Source: Perkinsus olseni (Eukaryota > Perkinsozoa > Perkinsida > Perkinsidae). From it: 64,000 nt of DNA. The stretch spans positions 62,001 to 126,000 of the forward strand of contig JABANP010000102.1 in NCBI GenBank assembly GCA_013115135.1, given 5' to 3'. Position 1 is the stretch's first letter. Each line of letters opens with the position of its first letter. Shown here in pieces: positions 35,937 through 47,382 of the stretch. A model generated the notes under the pieces. It ran no database searches. It saw only the letters and a list, made by a program, of their open reading frames with translations, and was not told where the DNA came from. The translations under genes were made by a program, and so were the position numbers.

Positions 35937-36437
35937 GGATCTTCCTGGCTGGCAGTGGTCCGGGCGGGCGTAGAAGGCCCCTCACAAGTGACGCCAAGGT
36001 GGCAATTGTCGACACAAGAGCTGTGATTAGTTCGAATGGAGACAACAAGTTGGTTAGAGACTAAAAAGAAGGATGGTGCTTTTTATAAGCTCCTATAAAT
36101 GTTTTTCGTAAGCTCCTGTTTAGATTTCCTGAGGAAAATTTTCCCTATCGTAGAGACGAGGTGTGGGTATCAGACCAATGCACAAAGCTCTCGACATTGT
36201 AGTTAAGTGACAGACTGTCTATGACTGAGTCTGTGTCAGTCTGACACCATCTGCAATCCCTAGTAGGGATTCCCTACCTCGATGGTACCAGTGGAAATAG
36301 TCGCTTCTCACCCATGCATTTCTCAGTGTAGAGGAGACTGCGATTCTGGATACGCAGGCTCGAGGACTCTCCATTGAAGGCCAGCTCCACGAAGTATCTA
36401 CCGACCGCTCTCCAGCTGCAACATTGGTGCCTTCCTA

Positions 36438-36659
36438 CAGTTCATCCTGCCACTGGCTGAACCAAGGCGTCACCATCTGATTCACCGCCTCGTAGTCAAA
36501 CGGGTTGAAGTCTGCGTAGACACCAACACGAAGGGCATTGGAGACTCCGAAGAGAGCGGTCCTCGCCGGTGTAAGGTGGTGGTTGACCAAGGCGGCCCCA
36601 GTGGTCATGATACCTGAATGGACGCGAGTGTTGGCTGGAGAGCTAGAGAGGTGTACCAT
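36438..36659 (-). CDS. possible 3' exon, unknown protein
   Basis: Minus frame ending at a TAG, with RTALFGVSNALRVGVYADFN and a tail PWFSQWQDEL. The composition is protein-like but I recognise nothing. It lies between the small secreted gene and the retroelement. Confidence 0.25.
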
Positions 36660-36923
36660 CCACTGAGGTTGAATGAGCTGTAGTGGCAGTGGAAGTGTTG
36701 TACACCAACAGTATTGTTATTGACGATATCATCATCAGCAGCATCTACGAAGCGGCTAGCCGGCAACGCTCATCGTTTGGGGATTCTCGCACCCACAGAG
36801 CTCCGCTGCATATGACAGCGGACGAGTGGCCGGCTGATTCAGAAGACCATTCCACGGCAGCGAGGGGACTTGACGACTGCCGAGTTAAGCCTGAGCGAGA
36901 GGGACCACCTCCATCGCTGATGA

Positions 36924-36967
36924 TCATGCAAAGATAAAGGTTCGCCTTTGTCGCAGTTGAAAGCCCT
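36924..36967 (+). repeat. left terminal repeat of the retroelement region
   Basis: TCATGCAAAGAT...GTTCGCCTTTGTCGCAG...AAAGCCCT recurs at 41149-41206 in the same orientation. The two copies bracket the reverse transcriptase region and could be its terminal repeats. The right copy has a 14-bp palindromic insertion that this copy lacks. Confidence 0.55.
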
Positions 36968-36999
36968 TATGAGGGGACGTCTTTCCCATAAGCCAAGAC

Positions 37000-37021
37000 A
37001 GGGCAGCCATCTTGGCTCAAG
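37000..37021 (+). other. spliced-leader-like sequence
   Basis: AGCCATCTTGGCTCAAG (37005-37021) equals the last 17 nt of the dinoflagellate/perkinsid trans-spliced leader in its C-variant. It is followed by TTTCTTTG, not a GT donor, so it is not an SL RNA gene. It would fit a relic of a reverse-transcribed, trans-spliced mRNA. It also forms an 8-bp hairpin with AGCCAAGA at 36991-36998, so chance is possible. Confidence 0.45.
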
Positions 37022-37760
37022 TTTCTTTGTCCTTAATGGCATTCCTTCTCCGGTATTGGTGCACCGGTCGTGAGGGCGATCTGCGTTGCATCTTCGTCTT
37101 GCTTAGATCTCCTCGGTCACAATAACTTGGACTGTGAGAATACTCTTAGAAGATCGTCTGAGTGCCAAGCTCTGTCGGAGTTCAGGATGGTTCCTTGCTT
37201 TGCAAGCGTGGGTTTGTGATTGAGGGTGTGTTCGCCGCGCCGGAGCGCTCTGCGTCAGTTTTGGTAATTCCCCATTACTCGCCTCCATGTCCGAACCAGA
37301 ACTTCTGGTCCAGAAGAGTATAGTCCATTTTTAGTGTACTCCATTGGGGTTGTGACCACACAAGAAGATCTTGATGGTCAGCGACTGGGAGCGCCGAGCG
37401 AAGAAGTATTTGCTATGGGTTTCCCGGGTAACGAGAATGTTGCCGCACATACAAGCTCAGATAGGATCGAGCTCCTCGGCTTTTGAATTACATGGACACG
37501 GTAGTGTCCTACGCAGTGGAGTATAACTGGGAACCGGCGGCTGCGATTGATAGGGAAATTCGTCAGCGGTTCGACGGAGAGTGTCGTTCCGGAGCTTCGA
37601 CCTATGCTAAGATTTGGCACTGGTAAGACTAGGCTAAGGTTTGAGCCAACAAACCTTCCGGGAGTCCTTTGAGGAGCAAGTTCAGGATGGGACGGGACTG
37701 ATGGCAGTCCCACCTTCTCATTATGTGGGACCTTCTCAAACACATGCTGAATAGATATCT

Positions 37761-40370
37761 TTGGTTTTCTTGGATTCTGCTAGTCGCTTCCATCTGGATC
37801 AATTAGTCGCATCTATTGAGGGGCTCCCTGAACCGGAAGTTCCGGTTTCGGAACAAGTGCGGACTTTTCGGGAACGATTTTCTACAGCCACGGGTTGCTG
37901 TCGCGAGGAGTTGTGTAGGGTATTAGGTTGCTGTAATCGCGGAGTTCTGTGCGGGGCTCCTGTCAAGGGTGATCTGCTCAGGTCAATGCTGGCCCTCGTA
38001 GAGGATCCGGATATTGGGCTACCTAACTCTGCAGATGAGGGTGTGTCGTTAGGAATCGATCACCAATGGAGCCTACGGGTGTATAACCAGTCTTCGAGAA
38101 GAAGCGCGATGATCTGAATCTGGAGCAACTGCGGTTCAGAGTTATGGCAGATTATAAGTCGGTAGAGTCCAACCCGGTGGTAACGGAAGAAGTTGATCTC
38201 CGATGAGGTGGTTCTAGAGAGCCTGCGTCGGTTGAACGATAATGAAGCCATGGATCCGGGTCGCCATTTCGCGAAGATGGCGCTGCTGGAGAAAAAGGTT
38301 AGTCGCCTGGAGCGAAACCTTCTCATAGGATAATAGAAGATTATCGGCGAAACACGTTGAACCCTAGAATGGTTCTTCCCGAGACGGTGAGCCTTCCACG
38401 TTTGCGGGGTTTGCGGAATTATTTTGCTAATTACTTAACTGCGGTCGAGAGTGAGAAAGATGCTCTACCTTGAAGAGCTTCAGTACAAGGAGTCCCTGAA
38501 ATGCCCGGGAAAAGGGATCCCAGTGCTCTGCAACTCGTACTCTTTGAGTATAATATTATATTATTGATATAACCTCAGCATTTCGTCATCTATTTGTACA
38601 AATTTTGTACTACAAAAGAGTGATCGGCATCGTTTATGCGTTCGCGTCCGTGATAGCGCGTACGAACATTTGGCACTCTATTGACAGGTTCTCAGAGGTG
38701 CTCACTACGGCAGTCTTATCTAAAAGCACCGGAGTGATGGCTGAAATAACCCCATTTTGCAGATATGTAGTTCTACTACGTGATATCGACCTGAGTCTCC
38801 GCCCATACGGCAAGGTCCTCAACCTGGTTTCCTCGCGCTTCCTTGGGGCACCAGATGTCCCAGATTGAGCATATTACTAGCAGAGTTCTTGACATCAAAT
38901 CAGAGGAGCGACAGGTCGTGCCGCATTCAAGCATAACTTCAAGATGAGCCAAGATGACCTGGATGACGGGATTCAGTTGGTAGCTGTCTGGCGCAGCAAT
39001 GCTAAGAATATCATGATGACAATGGAGAATACAGGGTTTGGTGCTGTCCCTGGGCTCAACATGTACCGCTAGCTGGTTCAACCTGCACAAAAGAGTGATC
39101 GGCATCGTTTATGCGTTCGCGTGATAGCGCGTACGAACATTTGGCGTTGCCATTCGGTACTAAGGTTGCACCATATCATTGGTGTCACCTTGCAGATGCA
39201 GTGGTCAGGGTCCTAAAGGCGTTGCTGGATCGATTATTATCGTATTGCCTACATGTGGATTCCGTTTATGTTGATGATGGTTTGCTCCCGGATCCCACGA
39301 TTCGCTCATCAATGATAAGTTCTCGATGCTCGAGGCTCGATGCTCAGGTCATCGAGGCTCGATGATCGAGCAGTTGTTCTGTGTCTGCTATTGTGGTTGA
39401 GCTTGAGAATCCAGATTTCATGGAACAAGTGCAGATTCAACACTCCTGTTGCTCATTACATAGGCTTCGAGATCTTTGTCAATGCAGATGCTGTTGATAT
39501 TCATATTTGTTCTTCCATTATTAGCTCGTCGAGGAGTCCTCGCCGAGGACACTTATCACAAGTGACTTGTGGAGTCCCTTCTTGCGTCTCTGCGAGCGGG
39601 CGAAACTTTCGCCGCGAAAGTGGCATTGCCAGTTTATGCGGGAAGTTGGTTTTCATAACGCAAGTAGCTCCTTATCTGAGGAGTTTTCTCCAGCCCTTCT
39701 ATGCGCTTCTCAGCATCATGGATCGTCAGTCTAGGAATGTGTTAGACATCTCCGAGAATAGTGCTTGATACAAAGTTGCTCTGCTCTGGCGTGGTACCCT
39801 TGAATCAAGGGCCTTGATGGTAGTAGCCTCTTCGTTCCAGCGATAGCGTCGGATATACAATTTGTAAGAGTTCGGCATCTCGTGGCGTGTTCAGATTCTT
39901 CCACTTTCGGCACTGGAGGTTTCGTCGCTCTGCCTTCACTTTCTGGGGTCTATCCTTCCCATACCTTCTCGAGCTCTAGTGAGCTCGGCCCTTGGCGAAG
40001 TTTGTTGGGAGATCCCACTTGTATCTTCCACAAAGACATGACACTAATGGAACTCCTCGCTGCCTGTTGCACAGGTTCTTGCGCGTTTAAGTTTCTTGCT
40101 AGCCTTCACAAAGGCTCCGCCTTCGCATTTATTACCAGACTCCACTCCGATCTTTCTTCACTTGTTCACTGATAATTCTTCAGTCGTCGGGACCCATGCG
40201 AAACTGTACTCTCCCAGCTCAACACTCTCGGCAATGCTAGGGAGTTTGGCTGGGTTGTTAGCCCAGTGTCTGGCCCATTTTGATGTGACGTATGTCAAAG
40301 GCTCACAGAACTGGGTAGAAGATTCTCTTTCGCCAGAGGTTTTTCTTCGATTCCCTGCGACATGATCGTC
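37761..40370 (+). mobile_element. decayed retroelement with reverse transcriptase and RNase H
   Basis: Plus-strand fragments in shifting frames. A 5' frame (37761-38117) encodes a Cys-containing leader of unknown type. Reverse transcriptase follows: ALPFGTKVAPYHWCHLADAV and the YVDD box in SVYVDDGLLPDP (39111-39320). The region after the palm has SWNKCRFNTPVAHYIGFEI, then LCGKLVFITQVAPYLRSFLQ. RNase H-like blocks are SDSSTFGTGGF (near 39885), LMELLAACC, TDNSSVVG (near 40165) and VTYVKGSQNWVEDSLSP. The RT/RNase H layout resembles DIRS-type elements, but I saw no tyrosine recombinase. Frames are broken by palindromic insertions and by a 413-bp segment (38675-39087). Confidence 0.7.
38613..39145 (+). 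repeat. insertion flanked by a 58-62 bp direct duplication
   Basis: CAAAAGAGTGATCGGCATCG...GAACATTTGGC is present at 38613-38674 and 39088-39145, differing by a 4-base gap. The 413 bp between interrupt the reverse transcriptase. They contain TTCAGTTGGTAGCTG, TGGCGCAGC and GGTTCAACC (39075-39083), which are tRNA-like words. Confidence 0.6.
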
Positions 40371-40870
40371 GTTTTCTGTGAGATGAAGGGTCTTCGCAGA
40401 AGAGCGTTGTCTGGTCGTGAACGACGGAGGCTCCGTCACGGAGCGTGCCCACGGCCGGTGTTCCGGACACGGGGTGCGCTAGGCGGCCGGACGCGCGGCG
40501 ATCTAGCGCTCGCGTCACGAGTCGTGACGCGCGACGCGCTCTTGCGTGGGGCCGGGCGAGGGACCCCAGTTCCCGGAGCCGGGCTGCATCTTCAACTGCG
40601 GCACGTTCGTGACCTGTATCGCGTGGTATCGCTCCGACCTCTGATCACTCTCCCACGGCTTTCCCGATCGAGTCGGGCGAAGGTCCGCGCGTTTTAGCCC
40701 GATATCTGTCTTCGAGAATGTTTCAACGGTCTTCATTTCGAGAGCTATTGACTTCATTGTGGTACAGTCGTTCTTCGTTGTCTGCTGAGTGTTTAGTATG
40801 TCGGATTCGGGCCGTACGACTATTTCCGTGTGTTTATAGTCCCACTTGGCCCTCTTTTGTGTATGGTTAA

Positions 40871-41107
40871 ATGGCTGCCGTTGAGTTCGATTACCTGGAG
40901 AGGCAGTCCTCAGGCCTCCTCGACTTCTCCGTCCTCTCCTTCTACTGCCAGACAGTTAACGGCGGGGAGCATATCGGCCTGGTGGGAGGGAGCTTGGGAT
41001 TCGGGATGTTTTCTGGCGCCCACGTGGTCCTCCGGCTATCAAGGCGCATTGTCCGCCGTTATGGCCGCCATCTCAGTCTGAGATTCTCAGGTTCTCACGT
41101 CAGCTGA
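40871..41107 (+). CDS. short open frame at the end of the retroelement
   Basis: 78 codons from MAAVEFDYLERQ with hydrophobic, Gly-rich middle (GEHIGLVGGSLGFGMFSGAH). It could be an element-encoded fragment. No match recognised. Confidence 0.25.
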   Translation: MAAVEFDYLERQSSGLLDFSVLSFYCQTVNGGEHIGLVGGSLGFGMFSGAHVVLRLSRRIVRRYGRHLSLRFSGSHVS

Positions 41108-41148
41108 GTTTTTCTAACCCCCCCCCACGTCCCCGAAGCCAGAGGTTT

Positions 41149-41206
41149 TCATGCAAAGATGGAAGTTCGCCTTTGTGACAAAGGCTTTGTCGCAGTTGAA
41201 AGCCCT
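41149..41206 (+). repeat. right terminal repeat, with a 14-bp palindromic insertion
   Basis: Matches 36924-36967 except for extra bases within CTTTGT-GACAAAGG-CTTTGT (41171-41190), where the left copy has a single CTTTGT. This is a direct before/after view of the insertion type found at 43 sites. Confidence 0.75.
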
Positions 41207-41522
41207 CAGCGAGATGCGGAAGATAGAAAAGAGCTTGCAGCTATTCTGGTGTTGTGCCGTCAATTGGCATTTCGGTGTCGTGCTGCTTCCCTGCGGTGAC
41301 GCGTGGGTCGCGCGGCGCGACTCGCCCCGATGAACCGGTCAGTTTTTGAGAGCCCACCTCGCCCTTCACGCATAAACAGAGGTTTCGGCGAGCATTAACA
41401 GCTGCTGCTAGTGTCCCGCTGCTAGTCACTCAGTGACTATCAGCGGGATGAAGGCTTCATCATGAAGCTAGCGACCACACAGTTCAATTGTATGATGCAT
41501 GCAGTGCGCCGCAACCATTCAT

Positions 41523-42442
41523 CTATTCCCCACCTGAGCCGGGCTTGAGGCTAGGTCGCTGCAATTTGGCACGACTGCCCATCGTAGAAGTGCCCGCCAT
41601 AATGGAAGCACGGTTGTGACCTCCTCTCGAAGTGTACGCTCTCCTACCCCGGGAACGGTGGGGCCCATTGCCATCTAACAGGTCACCGCACTCGCTCAAC
41701 GGAGCTCTCACCTACCATCAGTCGCCGGACTAGAAACGCTCCGTCGAGTCGCTGTGGTGGATGGGCGGCTCGCTTCCTCCTGAGGAGCGATCGCTGCATT
41801 CAGGCTGCGCAGGATGGGCAACACTTCCGAAAGACTGCTCTCACTGCCAGTATCTTCCTTCTCGTCATCATCATCGTCACTCAAACCGAGGGGGATAGCG
41901 CCTTGCTGGTCGTGTCTGCTGTAAGACGGTCGTCACGCAATCCAGTCACAAGCACTCACCTCCCATGCCGAGCTTCGAGTTCCACCTCGGCTTCCTCCTG
42001 CTCCTGGCGAGTCACGTCTGACGATGTATGGCATGATGACAACGGCAACAACCCTCCCTCACATTCTGGGGACTGTGATTTCCTATTAGTCTTTGAGCTC
42101 CTCTCTCTTCTCACAGACAACGTGGTACTCCTCTTCTCTGAACCATTAGGCTCTCGCCGGCCATTTCTAAGCGATTCACCTCACTCGAAGTGTTCCGCCT
42201 TCGCCCCTCGCTTCCAGCATCGCCTGAAATCGTGTCGACGAACATACCAGCGCCGCAGCTAGCTCACTCCCGCTTCCCGAGAACTTCACCGTCCTCCGCC
42301 TCCTGGGAGGCCCTAGGGCCTCTCCGTTAGGCTTAACGGGAGATGGCGCGTCCTCCTCATTGCTATTCTGCTCACTCGACGAGAGGTGGTCGGTATCATG
42401 TGACATGAGGAGCCCAATGATCGAGACTTTGGTTATCACCAA
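41523..42442 (-). CDS. possible multi-exon low-complexity nuclear-type protein
   Basis: Minus-strand blocks: a start-like MSHDTDHLSSSEQNSNEEDA (42397 onward), then RRRRTVKFSGSGSELAAALV. A basic block (42190-41956) with RRERSSKTNRKSQSP ends at a GTGAG donor. An acidic block (41905-41720) has SDDDDDEKEDTGSESS. A Gly/Arg-rich end stops at 41523. The phases between blocks could not be reconciled, so exon limits are uncertain. Acidic Ser stretches and Arg-rich tracts suggest a disordered nuclear protein, which is inference only. Confidence 0.35.
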
Positions 42443-43398
42443 GTGCGATGTTCATCCTTCTTAGCCTATCCTACTCCGATCAGAAGCTACGCTAGAGTTG
42501 AGCTAAATCACTGATGACGATAAGAGTGTTATTATAAGAAGTGTTGGGTATGACGATGTGAGTATATGACCATTTGATACTATTGTTTGTGTGTTCTTAT
42601 TGTTGCACTTATCTGGCATTATACGCCAGGATACTCGCATGTATACTCCATCACTCGCATTCCACACATTTTGATTCCGCACGGCAGAACAAGGCTGTTG
42701 TGTTCTCCATTAGACGGTCTGTAACAGAACTTCTGGTACCGGAGTGACTAGCTTCGTCTTGCATACAGGAAATCCGTGGGTTGGGGTGGCAACGTGGTAA
42801 CGACCCCAATGGAGTCACTCCATCAGTTCAACTGAAGCAAACTATTAGTTAGTTCGCCGGAAAGCCGACAGTGTTATCGCCAAGGAAGCTGCAGCGGCCT
42901 CTGACTGTGGATTAGGGACGCCGAAAACTCGGAGCGATCGCCTGTATAATGGTTCGTGCAGGACTATGTCACTCGAGACGCGACGGGCTCGAGACTCTCG
43001 GGTCGAGAGTGATGGCGATTGACCACGGCTGAAGTGCACGTTTGATACAATTTGCAACACAGCCGATGACCGTGTACAACACCATACCCCATTCATCATA
43101 TTCGACTCAATACTGACCTCTGGCACATGTAGTGACCTGCCTTCTCCAATAATTGCCTATTGTGATACATCGTTGTGCCCGATCTGTCTCCATTGCCTGT
43201 CTAGGGCAATGACATCGTAGTGCCCTTTGTGTATTGGTAGCGTGAGGCCAGTAGTTACCATGGAGACCCACGTTGTAATGGGTGGCGAGCTCCCTGCTGT
43301 CTCTAGTGAACGGTTTGGCCGAGCCGGGAACACTACAATAAAATAACATGATAAGATCATAACAACAACATCAAAAGCAATGTGCTACAGTTACGGTT
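42443..43398. other. no gene seen
   Basis: AT-richer sequence without conserved frames on either strand. Confidence 0.4.
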
Positions 43399-43772
43399 TA
43401 TTGCGAGCGCCGTAGAAATCTGCGACTCTCCCATACCGTCCAGCTAGTTCCATTGCTTCCTCCGCCTTATCGATGAGAAATCGCTTGATCCACCCGGTTC
43501 CTCGAGGATAACGCTCGGCGATCTCTAAATTATAGAAATCTTTTTATGAGAGGGATGACACGAGCGGCTGGGATAACTTGGTTGATTCTCTCCTGGACTG
43601 TCCCCGGCGCTGCCGCCTCGATCTCTCCAACCGCATTACACTCGCTGTCTTCAAAACGGATGATCATGCCTCCATTGTTATAACTCCTGAGGATAGAGTT
43701 CGTATCATTGAATCGATAAGTACCGGTTACGTAGTAGGCGCGTTTAGTTACGAGGCGGAGACAATAGCACAA
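43399..43772 (-). CDS. 3' exons of an unknown protein
   Basis: The minus block 43772-43560 has NDTNSILRSYNNGGMIIRFE. The final exon (about 43525-43399) reads IAERYPRGTGWIKRFLIDKA, then MELAGRYGRVADFYGARNKP and TAA. The intron between ends in TATAATTTAG. Function unknown. Confidence 0.35.
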
Positions 43773-44320
43773 TCGCGTCCGCTCAGCTCGGCGCTTCGCG
43801 AGCTAGATAGCAGAGTGCTGCAACCGTTCTGTGGTTGGTCAGTGCACATCGTCAGGTTTCGCAGTTTTATTTGATTTTAAACCCATCCCACCCACACCTG
43901 CGTTGGAGGCTCTGGTGCGGTTTGTTACCGACCAGGTATCGCGGGCCCATCATGCCCTGGCAAGCGCCGTGTCATGTGTATGCGTACCGCTGCCATGATT
44001 GCGGCTGACCGATTCGCATGCCGGTGTCTGACGGACACCGTGTAGCGTTCGGTGCTTGCCCAGGGTCGTGATAGGGCCGCTGCTGATTACCCAAACTTCG
44101 CAGGTATGGTTGGAGACTCGCTAACTAATGCTGGAAAATTCAATCGGTGATGAACTGCTCATCGGCAAGAAACGACTGATCACCAGTAATGGGTTTGTAG
44201 ATGCCTTGGTTCAGTCAAGCCCAGAACAACATAGCAGCTGTCGTATTCCTTGGACATGTGTGCTCAAATGTCCACGAAGGGGGTTCGTTTGCCATAAGTA
44301 ATGAGCCGTGAAGACTCAGA

Positions 44321-44548
44321 AGGAGGCTCAGGGCCATCCTTGATGACGAAGCGGAAAGGCTGACCATAGTGGCGGACCAAGAGATAATGAAAACGGCATT
44401 CCGAGCATGAGTATAACGATACAACACCCAATACGGCTCACAGTGCCTAACGAGCGGTGACAGATTGCCGCACACATAACATCTTGTAGTTATGCAAGTG
44501 CCCAACTATGCCTCCTAAGCTTAGCTTGACGCTAGTTGATGACTTTAT
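44321..44548 (+). mobile_element. 5' fragment of a retroelement, copy 1
   Basis: About 228 bp nearly identical to 47383-47623. It covers the end of one reading frame (RRLRAILDDEAERLTIVADQ and on to a stop), a spacer, and the start of a second frame (MPPKLSLTLVDDFI, ATG at 44508). Several differences from copy 2 fall in third codon positions (GTG/GTA, GAC/GAT, GCA/GCG, TGA/TAA). The copy breaks off after DDFI into a LINE-like fragment. Confidence 0.65.
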
Positions 44549-44589
44549 TTGGGGGCAGACGCACCAACAAGAGGGCCGAGTGGACACTC

Positions 44590-45180
44590 AGATCCGACGC
44601 TCCACGTACATGGGGAAAAATCGACACAGCGGACACAGGGAGACACAGAAGAAGAACTCCTTAATGGCAGTTCCCAACTTGGCACGCTCATCAGACCACC
44701 AGAAGCGTGTGGCGATGCGCACCCGCTCTTTCAAGTATCGAGTGAGGGTTCGGCCACTGACGCATCCCTCAGCATTCACCTCTGAGAGGCTACCGCCTGG
44801 GACCGCCAGGCTGGCGGCTCCAGCGCGTCAGCTACCTCGTTGCCCTCGACTTCGGAGTGCCCTGGGACCCAGTGTAACCGTACTAGCTCGGTGAGTCCTC
44901 GAAAGAGGATGGCAATCTGCCTGGCCTTCTCCCATTTCTGGGTCCTGGCTCGGCTAGCCAATATCCTCAAGACCGCTTGGAAGTTAGTGAAGATCTCCCA
45001 GCTTCCGCCTGCTACCCGGTGCGCGACACCGTCGTAGAAAAAGCAGCTCCACAGAGGTTGCGTACAAGAAATAGAATTTTCGACTTAGTCCAATATCGGT
45101 TGATTGATTTAAGCAGATATCCAGCTTCCCAATCACCTCCACTTTCCTCTGGCCCGCCGTCTCATCTCTCATACCTACAC
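44590..45180 (-). mobile_element. LINE-like fragment with RNase H domain
   Basis: The minus strand reads LVRLHWVPGHSEVEGNEVAD (near 44880-44820), the classic C-terminal RNase H signature of non-LTR retrotransposons. Upstream is ILASRARTQKWEKARQIAIL and downstream RYLKERVRIATRFWWSDERA. It is truncated on both sides and inserted against copy 1 of the other element. Confidence 0.65.
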
Positions 45181-45347
45181 CTGTCGTAAGATAGACGTAT
45201 GGTTCGTATTGCTCAACAGTTTCTGGTGACAGCAGGTAGACATGCCTCTATGAAGTCCGTGTCCCTACATTTCGAGATTGTCAAAGGCGTATAAGGAACA
45301 GAGACGGAGGAAATTCCTCCGAGGAATGTGTGAGGGTCCCCCAAGAA

Positions 45348-45404
45348 GGAACCTTACGATGCGGTCGATAGTAGGTCCTACTATTGACCGCATCGTAAGG
45401 TTCC
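45348..45404. repeat. 57-bp inverted repeat with a single central base
   Basis: Arms of 28 bp with one G-T mismatch around a lone T at 45376; the left arm starts GGAACCTTACGATGC. A second hairpin (10+1+10) follows at 45410-45430, and a palindromic insertion precedes it at 45307. Confidence 0.9.
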
Positions 45405-45937
45405 CTCTAGCATCCTACTAAGTAGGATGCATATATCGGAATAGTATCGACCCAGGTTGTGAAGAAGACGTTATACGGAAGCGGTTCCCAGGGACAACTT
45501 GTCCCGGGCAAGGAGACATTGGCAATTAAGCCGAAATCAAGTGTCTGATGTTCCGATAAACTTTGTTTCATCGGTGTAAAACTCACGCGATCTCGCCTCG
45601 CGGTGGGCTTGTGTGCGACAGCCCACACGTCACGCAGTGACGTGTGGGGTGCCTACGTGTTCATGTCTCCGCTTCCCTGTGGACCGGCGGGGCGACTTTT
45701 AAGCCCAGCCCGTCCCTCCTTCTCCGGGGATCAATCTTCGTAGCTCTCCATACTCTGGGATGTTCACGCCCCTCTGCCTGTGGAGCTTGCTTGCGTCGCT
45801 GCCTACTGTCTGGTTCGCGAGTAAGCGAGATCGTAGACGGAGTTCTACATTACATTCTGTGGCCGAACCTCAAGAGGATCGCCGCATAGCTTTCGTTCAT
45901 ACGCGAGATCAGAATTCTGTCTCTTCATAGTGTAAAC

Positions 45938-46747
45938 ATGTCCTTCTTCATCGGCATCAACATCCCCTTCATTTACGTCGTCATTGCAGTCTACTGCGAC
46001 ACCTTCAGCGGAAACTATACTGTTGCTAATCCAGGCCGGATTGCCGAGCCTCGGTCACGGCGTCTGACCGGTCCAGACGAGGAACCACCAAACTGCCTAC
46101 CTTCAACAGAAAATTTCTGGGGGCAGTATCATTGTTGGCACCGAGTGCAGGATAAAAACAACGTTCATGCTGGCACGCTAATCCCCGGCACCCTGCCCGG
46201 TGATCTCGGAAACGGGTACGTCTCCCTCGAACTCATCGTTCTCAATTCGGATTCTGCGGCGAGAGATGTTGGTGTTCGGGTAGAAGGTCTCACCACCATT
46301 CGTCTGAGCTTGGACTTTGGTATCAAGCTTTACCTCCTCCTCAACGTTCCAAAGTTCGCCAAGAACGGTGGAGATGATAAAGGCGAGGTCAGGCAGATTC
46401 AGTTCCCAACATCATTGCTCGCGATCACGGAAGTTCCATGTTGGGGGACAGTGGCAGCGACAGCCGAAGCACTTACGACCGCTGCTGTGCACAAGACTGA
46501 CAAATACGGCCGTCTCCAGATCGCCCTCTCTACGAGGGGCGTAAGAGGCTATGTGAGCTCGTCGATATCCTTGATCGTGGACATCCAAAGCGATGAATAT
46601 GGAGATTGGGGATTTGATGGTATCGTTAGTGCGAAAATCAGTGCTTCGACTCCCACGCCAGAGTCCACGAGCCCGAGTGACGATGTCGCCCGATGTCCTC
46701 CGGTCAAGTACGGCCACGACATTGCACTATACTATGGCCAAAGCTAA
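45938..46747 (+). CDS. secreted protein, 269 residues
   Basis: ATG at 45938 starts a hydrophobic leader (MSFFIGINIPFIYVVIAVYC). The mature part contains PPNCLPSTENFWGQYHCWHR, a beta-rich segment VSLELIVLNSDSAARDVGVR followed by RLSLDFGIKLYLLLNV, PCWGTV and a Ser/Thr/Pro-rich tail with a late Cys (ARCPP). The beta-rich segment resembles that of the 24647 gene. No introns are needed. Family unknown. Confidence 0.6.
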   Translation: MSFFIGINIPFIYVVIAVYCDTFSGNYTVANPGRIAEPRSRRLTGPDEEPPNCLPSTENFWGQYHCWHRVQDKNNVHAGTLIPGTLPGDLGNGYVSLELIVLNSDSAARDVGVRVEGLTTIRLSLDFGIKLYLLLNVPKFAKNGGDDKGEVRQIQFPTSLLAITEVPCWGTVAATAEALTTAAVHKTDKYGRLQIALSTRGVRGYVSSSISLIVDIQSDEYGDWGFDGIVSAKISASTPTPESTSPSDDVARCPPVKYGHDIALYYGQS

Positions 46748-47382
46748 AAGTCCAGTTTTGGCATCTGCATGAGTCGAACCACAACGGCTCATGGACATCA
46801 GCTCAGCCGTGGGCTAAGGCCCTTCGTGAACTCATGACTTTCTCAATCCGATTCTCATATCATTTTCATCTTTTCGAGGATAAGATTGGCGCCGTGATGC
46901 GGATTTGGTATGCCCCCGGGCAACCTGGTTGCGTGTCTACCAGGAGGTTTGAGAGACTGTATGCATCACAACTGTTTCCCAGAGCATGGTTCCCACATTC
47001 ATGGTGGTCACCGGCGGTCAGCAGCAGTGATTGCTATTACATTGAAGTTTGGAACGTCAAGTCCCCTTATCACTAACGATGTCACATCGTTCACTGATCA
47101 TCATTAAATGATCATCGCATCAACTTAGGCTTTTCAAAAATGAGCAGGATTCTCGCTTTGTATCGCAAGTGGGTGACATACCTTGGGCACGTAATATTAC
47201 GCTTGAATTCGACAACATAAACTCGGGTTAGGCATCGAGAAATCAGAATCATTCCAATTTGCATTAGAAAAATGCACGCTCCTAAGTTTGAGCTATGTAT
47301 AAGATATGCCAGAACTCATGAACCATTTATATCACCTACCAAGTGAGGAACTCGTTATATCAGATACAATGTAGGATACAGT
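46748..47382. other. no gene seen
   Basis: No conserved frames. A one-base-loop hairpin is at 47075-47091. Confidence 0.4.

Noticed and set aside
34740..36660. Second amino-acid transporter gene
   Set aside because: Membrane-like fragments exist, but none shows the GILALP or other transporter motifs seen at 30.6 kb.
37831..37847. AACCGGAA-G-TTCCGGTT in the retroelement frame as another palindromic insertion
   Set aside because: It lacks the flanking 6-mer duplication and the reading frame is open through it.
39530..39619. Claim that removing both insertions (39530, 39600) repairs the reverse transcriptase
   Set aside because: Removing 28 nt does not keep the frame into LCGKLVFITQ; another change is present, so the case proves nothing.
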